From Acidiferrobacterales bacterium (GTDB lineage Bacteria > Pseudomonadota > Gammaproteobacteria > Acidiferrobacterales > SZUA-150), in NCBI GenBank assembly GCA_947258385.1, contig CAMYII010000077.1:1-50252 (forward strand): a stretch of 50,252 nt of DNA, given 5' to 3'. Made by a program: the position numbers and the translations under genes. This document shows, in pieces, positions 8,126 to 17,440 of this stretch. The first letter of the stretch is position 1, and the number at the start of each line of letters is the position of its first letter. The notes below the pieces were generated by a model. It saw only the letters and a list, made by a program, of their open reading frames with translations, did not search any database and was not told where the DNA came from.

Positions 8126-9952
8126 TCAATCCGCCTCACGCTCCAGGCTGCAGCAGTGATGCGCCTGCTTGTCCCGGGGGGTCAGCACTTCGCCGGTGAC
8201 AGGGTTGGGCCTGAACGTGGTGCAGCCTTTGAGCCCCTTGCGGTAGGCCAAGGCATAGAGGTGCTGAAAGGACTCGAAGTCGTAGTCTTCGGGGATATTG
8301 ATGGTCTTGGAGATGGCATTGTCCACAAACGGCTGGATCGCCGCCTGCATTTCGAGATGGATCTCAGGGCTCAGACTGCGTGCATCCAGGAACTGCGCCG
8401 GCAACGGCGCGGTATCGCCGTGCAATTGCCTCCATAGCCGGCAGGCGTAATCCGTCAGCGCATACTCACGGCGGCTCCCGTCGGCCTCCAGCACCTGCCG
8501 GCGGTAGGAGAAATCGAACACCGGCTCGAGCCCGCTCGAAACATTGTTGGCCAGAAGGCTGATGGTGCCGGTGGGGGCGATGGCGGTGAGATGGCTGTTG
8601 CGGATGCCGTGCCGGGCGATGGCGTTGCGGATCTCCACGGGCAGGGCGCTGATGAACTGCCCCTGCAGGTATTTGTCCCTGTCAAGAAAGGGGAAACAGC
8701 CCTTTTCCCTGGCGAGCTCGATGGATGTCATATACGCGCAGTGGCACACGAGCCGCATGATGTCGCCGGCCAGCGCCAGTGATTCCCGGCTGCCATAGCC
8801 GTGACCCAGCATGATCAGGCTGTCGCCCAGGCCGGTGATGCCGAGCCCGATGTGCCGCGATCCCCGCGCCTGTTCGGCCTGTTGACTGAGAGGAAAGCGG
8901 GAGATGTCGATGACGTTATCCATCATGCGGGTGGCGAGCCGCACCGTTTCACGGATACCTTCCAGATTAAATCGCGCCTGGTCGGAAAAGGGGTGCTCGA
9001 CAAAACGGGTCAGATTGATCGAACCCAGGTCGCAGGCGCCATAGGCGGGCAGGGGGATCTCACCGCAGGGGTTGGTGGCGCTGATCTGTTCGCGGTACGA
9101 CAGATTGTTCATCTGATTGATGCGGTCGATGAACAATACCCCGGGCTCGGCATAGTCATAGGTGGCGCGCATGATTTTTTCCCACAGTTGCCGCGCGCGT
9201 AGGCGGCGGAAGACCCGGCAGGGCATGGCCCTGTCCTGTCCTGACCAGTGACGCATGATGCTGTCGTCGGCGAGCGCGTCGCCGTCCAGGCCGGCCAGCG
9301 GGAACACCAGCGGCCACTCCCGGTCTTCGCGCACGGCGTCCATCAACGCATCGCTCACCAGCACCGAGAGATTGAAATGCCGCAGCCTGTTTTTGTCCCG
9401 TTTGACGGTGATAAATTCTTCGATATCGGGGTGGTCGCAGCGCAGGGTCGCCATCATGGCACCGCGCCGGGCGCCGGTGGACAGCAGCGTGGCGCACATG
9501 CTGTCCCAGATGTTCATGAACGACACCGGGCCGGAGGCGGTGCTGCCCACACTTTGCGCTGGCGTGCCCTTGGGGCGCAGGGTCGAGAAGTCATAACCCA
9601 CGCCGCCGCCCTGTTGCATGGTCAGCGCGCCCTCCTTGAGGGCACCGAAAATACCGTCGATGGAGTCATCAATCCGGCCCATCACGAAACAGTTGAACAG
9701 GGTGACGCGCCGTTGCACGCCGGCCCCGGCCTGGATGCGGCCCCCGGGCAAAAATTTGAAATCCTCGAGCGCGCCGAAAAAACGTTCTTCCCACAGATCG
9801 CGGTCTTTGTCCTCGGGTCCGGCGAGCGCCCGCGCCACCCGCCGCCAGGTATCGGCGACGGTCTTGTCGTGGATGACGTTGCCCTCGCGTAGGCGGTACT
9901 TGGCGTCCCAGATGTGGCGGGCGATATCGGCGGTGAAATAATCGGTGGCCAT
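8126..9952 (-). CDS. nrdJ: Adenosylcobalamin-dependent (class II) ribonucleotide reductase
   Basis: Reduces ribonucleotides to deoxyribonucleotides using a B12-generated thiyl radical, so it works with or without oxygen. The 608-residue protein is a short NrdJ. Visible landmarks are FLPGGRIQAGAG near the N-terminus, the first redox Cys in VTLFNCFVMG, QQGGGVGYDFSTLRP, and the finger-loop motif NPCGEIPLPAYGACDLGSINL with catalytic Asn, Cys and Glu. Also present are TAIAPTGTISLLANNVSSGLEPVF and a C-terminal cysteine pair (HHCCSLE). There is no ATP-cone domain at the N-terminus. Its start is 9 nt beyond the pncB stop, so it is in that operon. No cobalamin riboswitch was recognised. Confidence 0.93.
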   Translation of the reverse strand: MATDYFTADIARHIWDAKYRLREGNVIHDKTVADTWRRVARALAGPEDKDRDLWEERFFGALEDFKFLPGGRIQAGAGVQRRVTLFNCFVMGRIDDSIDGIFGALKEGALTMQQGGGVGYDFSTLRPKGTPAQSVGSTASGPVSFMNIWDSMCATLLSTGARRGAMMATLRCDHPDIEEFITVKRDKNRLRHFNLSVLVSDALMDAVREDREWPLVFPLAGLDGDALADDSIMRHWSGQDRAMPCRVFRRLRARQLWEKIMRATYDYAEPGVLFIDRINQMNNLSYREQISATNPCGEIPLPAYGACDLGSINLTRFVEHPFSDQARFNLEGIRETVRLATRMMDNVIDISRFPLSQQAEQARGSRHIGLGITGLGDSLIMLGHGYGSRESLALAGDIMRLVCHCAYMTSIELAREKGCFPFLDRDKYLQGQFISALPVEIRNAIARHGIRNSHLTAIAPTGTISLLANNVSSGLEPVFDFSYRRQVLEADGSRREYALTDYACRLWRQLHGDTAPLPAQFLDARSLSPEIHLEMQAAIQPFVDNAISKTINIPEDYDFESFQHLYALAYRKGLKGCTTFRPNPVTGEVLTPRDKQAHHCCSLEREAD

Positions 9953-9961
9953 GGTGGGTAT

Positions 9962-11344
9962 TTAATCGTGTAGCAGCGCGCGATCGACCTGCTCGGCGAG
10001 CCGGTGCAGGGCGGGGGCAACCGTCACCGGATAGGCGGGCTCGGTCTCGAGCGCCCGCAAGTGCGGCGGCAGCTGTTTGAGATTTTCCTGCACGCGCCGG
10101 CGCGCGTCGCTCAGAGGTTCGGCAGGGCCCAGCCGCTGCCCGCCGCGCATGACCGCTTGGATCAGGGCCTGCCCGTCCTGGGTGTCGTCTTCCAGGGTCA
10201 GGGTATCGCCGCCTATGAGCCCCTTATCGTCATAGTGGCGGTAGACCTGTTTGCGTCCCGGCCAGGTGGCCTTTTGTTCCGAGCGCTTGCGCCGCGCACG
10301 GCCGGCGTATTCCACCAGCTTGTACGCACAATCGAGATACGGCGCATCGGCGGACGTATCCAGATGGGTGCCGATCCCGAAGCCATCGATGGGTGCGCCG
10401 GCGCGCAGGAGTTTTCGCAGCTCGTATTCATCGAGACTGCCGCTGCTGAAGATGCCGGTGTCGCCGAGGCCGCCCTCATCCAGGATCCTGCGTACCTTGC
10501 GCGCATGGTCGGCGAGATCACCGCTGTCCAGGCGCACCGCCTTGATGCGAATGCCGCGCTCGTGCAGGCGCGGGGCCAGTTGTACCACCTTGTGCGCACC
10601 CGCCTCGGTGTCGTAGGTATCGATGAGCAGCACGACGTTGTCCGGTTGGGCATGGGCGAAGTGTTCGAACGAGGCGGATTCATCGTCGTGGGCCTGGACA
10701 AAGGAATGCGCCATGGTGCCGAACACGGGAATGCCAAACAGCGGCTCGGCCAGTACCGTGGCGCTGCCGGCAAAACCCGCCAGGTAGCCGGCACGGGCCG
10801 CCAGCAGGCCGGCCTCGGCGCCGTGGGACCGCCGCAGTCCAAAGTCCACGAGCAGCTTGTCCGGTGCGCACAGCACGCAGCGCACGGCCTTGCTGGCGAT
10901 GAGCGTCTGGAAATGCAGCAGGTTGATCAGCCGGCTTTCCACGAGTTGCGCCTGCGGGATCGGCGCCGTCACCCTGATAATCGGCTCGTTGGGAAAAAAG
11001 ATGGTGCCCTCGGGCATGGCGTGCACGTCACCGGTAAACCGCAACTGCGCCAAGTGATCGATAAACGCCTTGTCGGGGAAACGCCCGCTGGCCGCCAGCC
11101 ATTCAAGTTCCTCGCCGGTGAAACGAAGCCGTTCCAGAAACTGCAGCGCCTGCTCGAGGCCGGCCGCGATCAGGAAACCGCGTTTCTCCGGCAGTTTGCG
11201 CACGAAGAATTCGAACACGGCGGTCTCGTCCATGCCCTGCTCGAAATAGCCCTGTAGCATGGTGAGTTGATACAGATCGGTCAGCAGGGCGCTGTGTTGT
11301 GGATTCATCGCGTAAGACTTCCCGGCGGCGGTGGTGTCAGTCAT
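9962..11344 (-). CDS. pncB: Nicotinate phosphoribosyltransferase
   Basis: Converts nicotinate and PRPP to nicotinate mononucleotide in the Preiss-Handler NAD salvage pathway. The 460-residue protein has the family's opening LLTDLYQLTMLQGYFEQG, then FFVRKLPEKRGFLIAAGLEQAL, DFGLRRSHG in the PRPP/nicotinate site, VVLLIDTYDTEAG, IRIKAVRLDSGDL and the phosphate-binding IFSSGSLDEYEL. The ATG overlaps the pncA stop as ATGA (11341-11344), which implies translational coupling; an internal Met13 is a weaker alternative. The operon order pncA-pncB means the nicotinamidase product feeds directly into this enzyme. Confidence 0.93.
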   Translation of the reverse strand: MTDTTAAGKSYAMNPQHSALLTDLYQLTMLQGYFEQGMDETAVFEFFVRKLPEKRGFLIAAGLEQALQFLERLRFTGEELEWLAASGRFPDKAFIDHLAQLRFTGDVHAMPEGTIFFPNEPIIRVTAPIPQAQLVESRLINLLHFQTLIASKAVRCVLCAPDKLLVDFGLRRSHGAEAGLLAARAGYLAGFAGSATVLAEPLFGIPVFGTMAHSFVQAHDDESASFEHFAHAQPDNVVLLIDTYDTEAGAHKVVQLAPRLHERGIRIKAVRLDSGDLADHARKVRRILDEGGLGDTGIFSSGSLDEYELRKLLRAGAPIDGFGIGTHLDTSADAPYLDCAYKLVEYAGRARRKRSEQKATWPGRKQVYRHYDDKGLIGGDTLTLEDDTQDGQALIQAVMRGGQRLGPAEPLSDARRRVQENLKQLPPHLRALETEPAYPVTVAPALHRLAEQVDRALLHD

Positions 11345-11940
11345 GCATTGGCGACGCGATCATAGCTGACCGGCTCGGCGCCCAGGCGCTGCATCTCCCG
11401 TTCGGCCTGGGCGCCGTCGTCGGGTTTCAGGTTAACGGCGCGGATCGCATCTTGCAGCAGGATCACGTCAAAGCCCTGAGTGAGGGCATCTTTGACCGTT
11501 TGCAGCACACAATAATCCGTGGCCAGTCCGCCGATGAACACGCGCCTGACGCCGGCCTCGCGCAGGCGTTCGCCGAGACCGGTTCCTTCGAAGCCGGAAT
11601 AGGCGTCCTTGTCGGCCGTGGTTGCCTTGGAGATGATGACCGCATCGCCCGGAATCGCCAGATTCGTGGCGAAGCGGGCGCCTTCGCTCTCCGCGATGCA
11701 ATGCGGCGGCCAGATCCCCCCCTGCGGCCTGAACGAGCAGTGCCCGGCAGGGTGCCAGTCCCGGGTCGCGTACACCGGCAGTCCCCGGGCCGCAAAGGCG
11801 GCGATATAGCGGTTCAGTACCGGCACCACCTCATCGCCCTGCGGCACCGCCAGCGCGCCGCCCGGCAGGAAGTCGCTTTGAACGTCGACAATGATGAGCG
11901 CATCACCGTCTTGTGCTTGAACGTGCTTGCCGCTTGTCAT
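11341..11940 (-). CDS. pncA: Nicotinamidase
   Basis: Hydrolyses nicotinamide to nicotinate and ammonia, the first step of this NAD salvage route. In the 199-residue protein the catalytic triad of the isochorismatase-like fold is visible: Asp19 (IIVDVQSDF), Lys105 (VIISK) and Cys144 (ATDYCV). The metal site is Asp61, His63, His67 and His80 (RDWHPAGHCSF...WPPHC). The ATG is preceded by AGGAA about 8 nt upstream. It is the first gene of a pncA-pncB-nrdJ run; the promoter must lie in 11941-12102, where I see no strong match. Confidence 0.94.
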   Translation of the reverse strand: MTSGKHVQAQDGDALIIVDVQSDFLPGGALAVPQGDEVVPVLNRYIAAFAARGLPVYATRDWHPAGHCSFRPQGGIWPPHCIAESEGARFATNLAIPGDAVIISKATTADKDAYSGFEGTGLGERLREAGVRRVFIGGLATDYCVLQTVKDALTQGFDVILLQDAIRAVNLKPDDGAQAEREMQRLGAEPVSYDRVANA

Positions 11941-12102
11941 GGTGTGTTTCCTGGTGTGTTAACGGTTGTGGTTCGCGGCTGGCGTCGCTTCACTGACCTG
12001 CGCAAGTATGATCGTCCGATTTTAATCTATCTGGCTCGCGCTGTCCGGGGGTTCGAGCCCGGCCGCCAAATGGGATTCCCGGCGCGGTGTCCGCCCGTGC
12101 GG

Positions 12103-13827
12103 CTACATGGTCTGCCTGAGCAGCTTGCGCAGCTCGCGCAACGCCCGCGTGTTGAGCACGTCGGTGGCGCTGAGCCAGCCCCGGCGGGCCTGTCCGATGC
12201 CCAGGCGCAGATGGTGGAAGTCCAGCACGTTGTGGGCATCGGAATTGATGCTGACCAGCACGCCTTCGTCTTTTGCCAGCCGGCAATGGCTATCCAGTAG
12301 ATCCAGGCGCTTGGGGTGGGCGTTGAGCTCGAGAAAGCAGCCGCGGGTGCGGGCGTGGCGGATGATGCGTGCCATGTCCGCGTCGTAAGGGTCCCGTTCC
12401 TGCAGCAGCCGGCCGGTAGGATGGGCCAGCATGGTGAAGTGCGGATGATCCATGGCCTTTAGAATGCGTGTGGTTTGCTTACTCCTCGACAAATGGAAGT
12501 GGCTGTGCACGGCGCCGATCACGAGATCGAGCTTGCCGAGCACCGTGTCGGCGAAGTCCAGCCGGCCGTCCTCCAGAATATCGACCTCGATGCCTTTTAA
12601 CAGCGTAATGCCGTCCAGTTCCTCATTCAGGCGCTCGATCTCATCGAGCTGTTGCAGCAGCCGTTTCTGGTCCAGGCCATGGGCCACAGTCAACCGTTTG
12701 GAATGCTCGGTGATGGCAAGATAGCCCAAGCCCAGCTCGCGCGCGGCCAGTGCCATCTCTTTTAAGGTGTTATGACCGTCGGTGGCCTTGGTGTGCGCGT
12801 GCAGATCGCCCTTCAAATTGGCGAGGGTGACAAGCTCGGGCAGCAGCCCGGCCTTGGCGGCCTCGACCTCGCCTTGATTCTCGCGCAGCTCCGGGGGGAT
12901 ATAGGGCAGGCCGACGGCGCGAAACACCGATTCCTCGGTCTTGCCCGCCACTTGTTTCTCACCCTTGAACACACCGTATTCGTTGATCTTGAGCCCGTGT
13001 TGTTGCCCCAGGCGCCGGATGGCGATGTTATGGGACTTCGAGCCGGTGAAATAGTGCAGGGCGGCGCCAAAGCTGCCGGGCGCGACCACGCGCAGATCGA
13101 CCTGCAACCCGGAGCGCAGAATCACCGTCGAGCGGGTCTTGCCTCGGGAGACGGTGTCTTTGACCTCTTCGTAACGGTTGAAGCGTTCCATCACCGGGCT
13201 GTCGCCGGCGGCGGTGGCCAGGATATCCAGATCGCCCACGGTCTCCTTGGCGCGGCGGTAACTGCCGGCAAGCACCACCTGTTTGACGCCTTTGACCTGC
13301 CGCAGATACTCCGCCAGCGGTTCGGCATACTGCCCGGCCAGCGCCAGCTTGATACGCTGGTCCTTCCGCACGTGCGCCTCGATCGCCTGCAGGACATTGA
13401 GCTCGGTTTTCTCACCGAAGCCGGGCAGCGTACGGATGCGGCCGTCGCGGGCGGCGCGATACAGCTGCTCGGGCGTCTGGATGTCCAACTCCTCGTACAG
13501 CGCTCGCACGCGCTTGGGCCCCAGGCCGGGGATCCTGAGCAGCGCCGCCAGCCCGGGCGAGGTCTGTTTGCGCAGTTTGTCCAGTGCCTCGCAGCGGCCG
13601 GTGTCCACGATCTCCTTGATCTTGGCGGCGAGATCCTTGCCGATGCCGGGCAACCGGGTCAGGTCCTCGCCGCGCTCCAGAAAACTCTTGGCCTCCCGCC
13701 CCAGGCCCTGCAGCGTGCGCGCGGCGTTGCGGTAGGCCCGCACCCGGAACGGGTTCTCGCCCTGGATTTCGAGGATATCGGCGATCTCCTCAAACATGGC
13801 GGCGATGTCGGCGTTATGTACGGGCAT
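12103..13827 (-). CDS. polX: DNA polymerase X with PHP domain
   Basis: Bacterial PolX proteins fill short gaps in base-excision repair and carry a Mn-dependent 3'-5' exonuclease in the PHP domain. The product (574 residues from the chosen start) has helix-hairpin-helix motifs LPGIGKDLA (59-67), IPGLGPKR (99-106) and LPGFGEKT (134-141). The nucleotidyltransferase site has GSYRRAKETVGDLDILA with Asp199 and Asp201 and a third Asp at 244. The PHP domain starts at DLHAHTKATDG (341-351). Start 13827 (MPVHNADIAAMFEEIADIL) fits homologues; the frame is open 15 codons further. It overlaps the end of the DUF72 gene by 14 nt and is the last gene of the repair operon. Confidence 0.93.
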   Translation of the reverse strand: MPVHNADIAAMFEEIADILEIQGENPFRVRAYRNAARTLQGLGREAKSFLERGEDLTRLPGIGKDLAAKIKEIVDTGRCEALDKLRKQTSPGLAALLRIPGLGPKRVRALYEELDIQTPEQLYRAARDGRIRTLPGFGEKTELNVLQAIEAHVRKDQRIKLALAGQYAEPLAEYLRQVKGVKQVVLAGSYRRAKETVGDLDILATAAGDSPVMERFNRYEEVKDTVSRGKTRSTVILRSGLQVDLRVVAPGSFGAALHYFTGSKSHNIAIRRLGQQHGLKINEYGVFKGEKQVAGKTEESVFRAVGLPYIPPELRENQGEVEAAKAGLLPELVTLANLKGDLHAHTKATDGHNTLKEMALAARELGLGYLAITEHSKRLTVAHGLDQKRLLQQLDEIERLNEELDGITLLKGIEVDILEDGRLDFADTVLGKLDLVIGAVHSHFHLSRSKQTTRILKAMDHPHFTMLAHPTGRLLQERDPYDADMARIIRHARTRGCFLELNAHPKRLDLLDSHCRLAKDEGVLVSINSDAHNVLDFHHLRLGIGQARRGWLSATDVLNTRALRELRKLLRQTM

Positions 13828-14674
13828 GAGAGGGCAGGCGGCGGGTGGCCGCAGGCGGGTCCCGGGCAGCATCTAACTTCAGCAGCCCCATGAGTCGCAA
13901 GGCATCGTAGGGGGCCGCGCCTTCGGCATCGTTGTCAAAATACACATGCACCTGGCGGCCCTCACCCAGCCACGCCCGGATGCGGGCCGCCCATCGGGTC
14001 AGTAGTGCCGTGCTGTAGGTGGAGGCGTAGGTGCGCGTATGCCCGTGCAGGCGGATATAGACCAGGTCCGTGGTGACGGTCTCCCATAGGGGCCAGTCGG
14101 CGGCGTCAGACTGGCATGCTGCGATCCGGTGGCGCGCCAAGGTTTCCGCGACCTCATCATCGAACCAGCTGGGATGACGGAATTCGATCGCATGACGGGT
14201 ACTGTCCCAGTGAGCGAGCGCGGCAGCGAACCCTGCCAGGCGGTCCATGTGTTTCTTGAACCGGGGGGGCAGCTGCCACAGGACCACCGCGAGTTTCGCG
14301 CCCAATGCCAGCGCCCGTTCGCGCTCCAGGCGGATGGAGGGCAGGGGATCGGCCAGCTTTTTATTGTGCGTCACGAAGCGATTGCCTTTGATGGCAAAAC
14401 GAAAGGTATCCGGGGTCTCCGTGACCCATCGCTCAAAGGTGCTCTGGCGTTGCAGCCGGTAGAACGTCGCGTTGACCTCGATACCGGTGAAGTGTTCGCC
14501 GCAGAAGCGCAGCCAGTCCTTTCTCGGCACCCCCGCATAGAAGCCGTCTTTCCAGTCGTGGTAATTCCACCCGCTGGTGCCGATGTACAGGGATGTACAC
14601 GTGTCGCGGGAGACGCCCCGGGGACCGGCGCTCGAGCGCGAACGCTGTGACGCCGTGGTGTCATTGCGCTTCAT
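13814..14674 (-). CDS. DUF72 (YecE-like) protein
   Basis: A 286-residue DUF72-family protein; the family forms a TIM barrel and its activity is not established. Landmarks are LYIGTSGWNYHDWK (29-42), FTGIEVNATFYRLQ, FRFAIKGNRFVTH, VLWQLPPRFKKHMDRL, AIEFRHPSWF, YIRLHGHTRTYASTYS and HVYFDNDAEGAAPYDAL. The ATG overlaps the rtcB stop as ATGA (14671-14674) and its 3' end overlaps polX, so it is translationally linked to both. A short basic N-terminal extension of about 28 residues precedes the domain and may not be translated. The placement between an RNA ligase and a repair polymerase suggests a nucleic-acid role, which is inference. Confidence 0.9.
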   Translation of the reverse strand: MKRNDTTASQRSRSSAGPRGVSRDTCTSLYIGTSGWNYHDWKDGFYAGVPRKDWLRFCGEHFTGIEVNATFYRLQRQSTFERWVTETPDTFRFAIKGNRFVTHNKKLADPLPSIRLERERALALGAKLAVVLWQLPPRFKKHMDRLAGFAAALAHWDSTRHAIEFRHPSWFDDEVAETLARHRIAACQSDAADWPLWETVTTDLVYIRLHGHTRTYASTYSTALLTRWAARIRAWLGEGRQVHVYFDNDAEGAAPYDALRLMGLLKLDAARDPPAATRRLPSHART

Positions 14675-16101
14675 CCCTTGATACAGACCACGGGTTCGAG
14701 CCGCGCCACCTTGCGTGCGAGCCCGGCCTGTTGCGCCGCATCCACCACGGCACTGACGTCCTTGTAGGCCCCGGGCGCCTCTTCGGCCACCCCGCGCATG
14801 CTCGGGCTGCGTATCACAATGCCGCGTTCAGCCAACTCGTTCACCAGCCTGCCGCCTTTCCACTGGCGGGTGGCGGCGTGCCGGCTCATGGCCCGGCCGG
14901 CGCCGTGACAGGCCGAGCTGAAGGCGCGACGCTCGCTCTCATTCGTGCCCGCGAGGATATAGGACGCGGTGCCCATGGAGCCGCCGATCAGCACCGGCTG
15001 ACCGACCTCGCGAAACGCGGGCGGCACCTCGGCATGCCCCGGCCCGAAGGCGCGGGTCGCCCCTTTGCGATGCACAAAAAGCGGTCTTGTCTGCCCATCG
15101 ATCTCGTGCTCCTCGACTTTGCAGGTATTGTGCGACACGTCGTAGAGCAGGCGTAGGTCGGCCGGCGGCAGTACCTTGGCAAAGGCCTGGCGCGCCAGAT
15201 GGGTAATGATCTGGCGGTTGGCCAGGGCGCAGTTGATCCCGGCGCGCATCGCGCCGAGGTAGGCCTCGCCTACCGGGGATTCGATGGGCGCGCAGGCGAG
15301 CTCCCGGTCCGGCAGGGTGATGCCGTACTGGCCGGCCGCGAGCGCCATTCTTTTTAGGAATTCGGTGCCGATCTGATGGCCGAGCCCCCGGGAGCCGCAG
15401 TGGATGCTGAGCACAATGCTCCCCGGCCTGATGCCGTAGACCGCGGCGATACCGGTGTCATAAATCTCGGTCACATGCTGCACTTCGAGGTAGTGGTTGC
15501 CGGAACCCAAGGTGCCCATCTCGTCACGCTGGCGCTTCTTGGCGTGTGGCGAGACCTGCTCGGGCCTGGCGCCCGGCATGCGTCCGTGCTCCTCGGTACG
15601 TTCCAGGTCCTCCGTGCGGCCGTACCCGCGCTCAAGCGCCCATTGCGCCCCGCCGGCGAGCATCGCATCCATCTCCCTGTCATCGAGATGAATCTTTCCC
15701 GTGCTGCCGACGCCCGCGGGAACGGTATAGTAAAGTATCTTGGCGAGCTCTGATTTGACGGTCTCGACGTCTTCGCGCCGCAGCCCGGTGGTGAGCGTGC
15801 GCACGCCGCAGGAGATATCGAAACCGACCCCGCCCGCGGACACCACGCCGCCTTGTTTCGGATCGAAGGCGGCGACGCCGCCGATCGGAAAGCCATACCC
15901 CCAGTGGGCATCGGGCATGGCATAGGAGGCTTTCACGATACCGGGGAGCATGGCGACGTTACACGCCTGCTCATAGACCTTGTGATCCATATCGCGGATG
16001 AGGGCTTCATCGGCATAGAGAACGGCGGGCACGCGCATGTCGCCATGCGGCTCCACGCGCCAGGTGAACTCGTCTTCACGTGTCAGCAGGTTCAGGTCCA
16101 T
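14671..16101 (-). CDS. rtcB: RtcB-type RNA ligase
   Basis: GTP- and Mn-dependent ligase that joins RNA 2',3'-cyclic phosphate or 3'-phosphate ends to 5'-OH ends. At 476 residues it is full length. Metal and guanylate site motifs are visible: GGVGFDISCGVR with Asp95 and Cys98, GSGNHYLEVQ with His203, SIHCGSRGLGHQ with His234, YDVSHNT with His324, GGSMGTASYIL, and SSACHGAGRAMSR whose His399 corresponds to the guanylylated histidine. An archease gene lies 42 nt upstream on the same strand, the cofactor known to speed RtcB turnover. No rtcA cyclase or rtcR regulator is present. Confidence 0.95.
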   Translation of the reverse strand: MDLNLLTREDEFTWRVEPHGDMRVPAVLYADEALIRDMDHKVYEQACNVAMLPGIVKASYAMPDAHWGYGFPIGGVAAFDPKQGGVVSAGGVGFDISCGVRTLTTGLRREDVETVKSELAKILYYTVPAGVGSTGKIHLDDREMDAMLAGGAQWALERGYGRTEDLERTEEHGRMPGARPEQVSPHAKKRQRDEMGTLGSGNHYLEVQHVTEIYDTGIAAVYGIRPGSIVLSIHCGSRGLGHQIGTEFLKRMALAAGQYGITLPDRELACAPIESPVGEAYLGAMRAGINCALANRQIITHLARQAFAKVLPPADLRLLYDVSHNTCKVEEHEIDGQTRPLFVHRKGATRAFGPGHAEVPPAFREVGQPVLIGGSMGTASYILAGTNESERRAFSSACHGAGRAMSRHAATRQWKGGRLVNELAERGIVIRSPSMRGVAEEAPGAYKDVSAVVDAAQQAGLARKVARLEPVVCIKG

Positions 16102-16143
16102 CGTCTTAGCCTCGCAAGCCGCTCGGTAATCATCGGGTGATCA

Positions 16144-16584
16144 TCATACGTCGACCACGGTCTCGGCGACCCACTGCCCTTGTTCGTTCCGCCCGACGTG
16201 CAGTGCGGTATAGGTGGCGCCCTTGATTTCCACGGCGGGATGATGCCTGGCCACGTTCACTTTTTCGCCCCAGGCGGTGGCCCGTAAACGGTGGTCATCG
16301 AATTTGATCGCAAACCGCGAAAACAGCATTTTGCGCGTCGCCATCTCATAGACCAGGCTGTTGAGCCAATCCACGAACAAGAGCTCATCGTCAGGCGCCT
16401 CGCATTGCACAGCGACCGCCTCCTCGGGCACGATGTCCTTGGGATCGGTGACGATCGCGGTCATGGCCAGGGCCGCCTGTGCAAAGGCCGCGGTCTTCGA
16501 GGGCGCGACGCCGCGCACGCCCATGTCGGCCTCGTGCGGGAAATGCTCCCAATACGATCCGTTGCCGGCAATGTTGTTCGTCAT
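16144..16584 (-). CDS. Archease
   Basis: A small acidic protein (146 residues) of the archease family, which in archaea and eukaryotes stimulates RtcB guanylylation and multiple turnover. The family signatures are seen: [16 protein letters not shown] with the metal-binding Asp near the N-terminus, [17 protein letters not shown] in the middle and a C-terminal [12 protein letters not shown] strand pair. The start at 16584 is chosen because its ATG overlaps the stop of the upstream phosphoribosyltransferase gene as ATGA; 29 more open codons upstream lie inside that gene. Pairing with rtcB supports an RNA-ligation module. Confidence 0.9.
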   Translation of the reverse strand: MTNNIAGNGSYWEHFPHEADMGVRGVAPSKTAAFAQAALAMTAIVTDPKDIVPEEAVAVQCEAPDDELLFVDWLNSLVYEMATRKMLFSRFAIKFDDHRLRATAWGEKVNVARHHPAVEIKGATYTALHVGRNEQGQWVAETVVDV

Positions 16585-17306
16585 GCTGTCTGCTTCCCGA
16601 TGCATGTGTCGGGTCGTGTTTCCAATCCCTCCAATACGTCCGCCACCTCGTCCTCGCTGACGTCGTACCACTGTGCATACGCATCGGCCACTGCGAAGCT
16701 GAAACCGCTGCGCATGTTGGCGCAGTAGAGTGCCTCGATCTCGCTTGCGATCAGGTCCAGGGACTGGCTGTGTCCAGTGGGCACGGCGACGATGAGCCGG
16801 TCGGCGCCGTGATTTCGCAGTGCGCTCAAGGCCACGCGCAGCGTCGCGCCGGAGGCCAGTCCGTCGTCGACTACGATGACCGCCCGTCCGTGCAGCTCAG
16901 GAAACGGGGCGTCTCCGCGAAAGCGTGCCAGCCGCCGTTCCACTTTCGCCTTGGCCCTTGCTACGCCCGCCCGGATGTCGCGATCGCTGAGCCCGAAATG
17001 CGCGACGTATTCCTCGTTGACATGCACGGTACCGTCGAAGGCGACGGCGCCGTAACCGGTCTCGGTATTCCAGGGCGGGGTGAGCTTGCTGACGACGGCG
17101 ACATCGAGCGGCAGGCGCAGCCGGCGCGCGATCTCCGCCGCCACCGGCACACCGCCTGCGGGGATTGCCAGCAGCAGGGTGTCGGCGTCGCGATAGGCGG
17201 CGAGCATCGCTGCCAGCAACTGGCCCGCGTGGGCGCGATCGCGGAATACGCCGGTCAGACCGCGCAGCTGCGCCAGCTCTTGGATGCTCCTGTCGTGTTG
17301 TGACAT
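16581..17306 (-). CDS. Phosphoribosyltransferase-fold protein
   Basis: A type I phosphoribosyltransferase-domain protein of 241 residues. The PRPP-binding loop is clear at 143-155 ([13 protein letters not shown]), with [20 protein letters not shown] (45-64) as the pyrophosphate-loop region and [24 protein letters not shown] following. This belongs to the broad group of PRT proteins with unassigned substrate, distinct from known purine and pyrimidine enzymes; members often sit in stress or repair operons. It is the first gene of the archease-rtcB-DUF72-polX operon and is coupled to archease by an ATGA overlap. The substrate is not known. Confidence 0.88.
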   Translation of the reverse strand: MSQHDRSIQELAQLRGLTGVFRDRAHAGQLLAAMLAAYRDADTLLLAIPAGGVPVAAEIARRLRLPLDVAVVSKLTPPWNTETGYGAVAFDGTVHVNEEYVAHFGLSDRDIRAGVARAKAKVERRLARFRGDAPFPELHGRAVIVVDDGLASGATLRVALSALRNHGADRLIVAVPTGHSQSLDLIASEIEALYCANMRSGFSFAVADAYAQWYDVSEDEVADVLEGLETRPDTCIGKQTA

Positions 17307-17440
17307 AGGCCGATCGGACTCTCGTCAGGGTGCTGAATAAGTCCTTCCATGTTTTCTTGCATTGTTCGCTTCCTAGGCGCTACGTCCGTGCCGCTCCCCG
17401 CGGCGCATGTGCTCGCCGCCTCCCTACGGTTTGTCCCGAG

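Noticed and set aside
10004-11257. 417-codon plus-strand frame opposite pncB
   Set aside because: It is a shadow of a high-GC gene; the antisense product has no family features while pncB is full length.
12041-12068. tRNA-like 3' end (GGGTTCGAGCCCGG-like T-arm followed by CCGCCA)
   Set aside because: The stem does not pair with a 7-base loop, and no matching acceptor 5' strand, D-arm or anticodon arm lies 70-80 nt upstream. It is most likely chance, or at best a remnant.
9953-12102. Cobalamin riboswitch for nrdJ
   Set aside because: nrdJ follows pncB by 9 nt, and no B12-box-like sequence was seen in the operon leader 11941-12102.
12772-13893. 373-codon plus-strand frame opposite polX
   Set aside because: It is the complement of intact PolX motifs, with no signal of its own.
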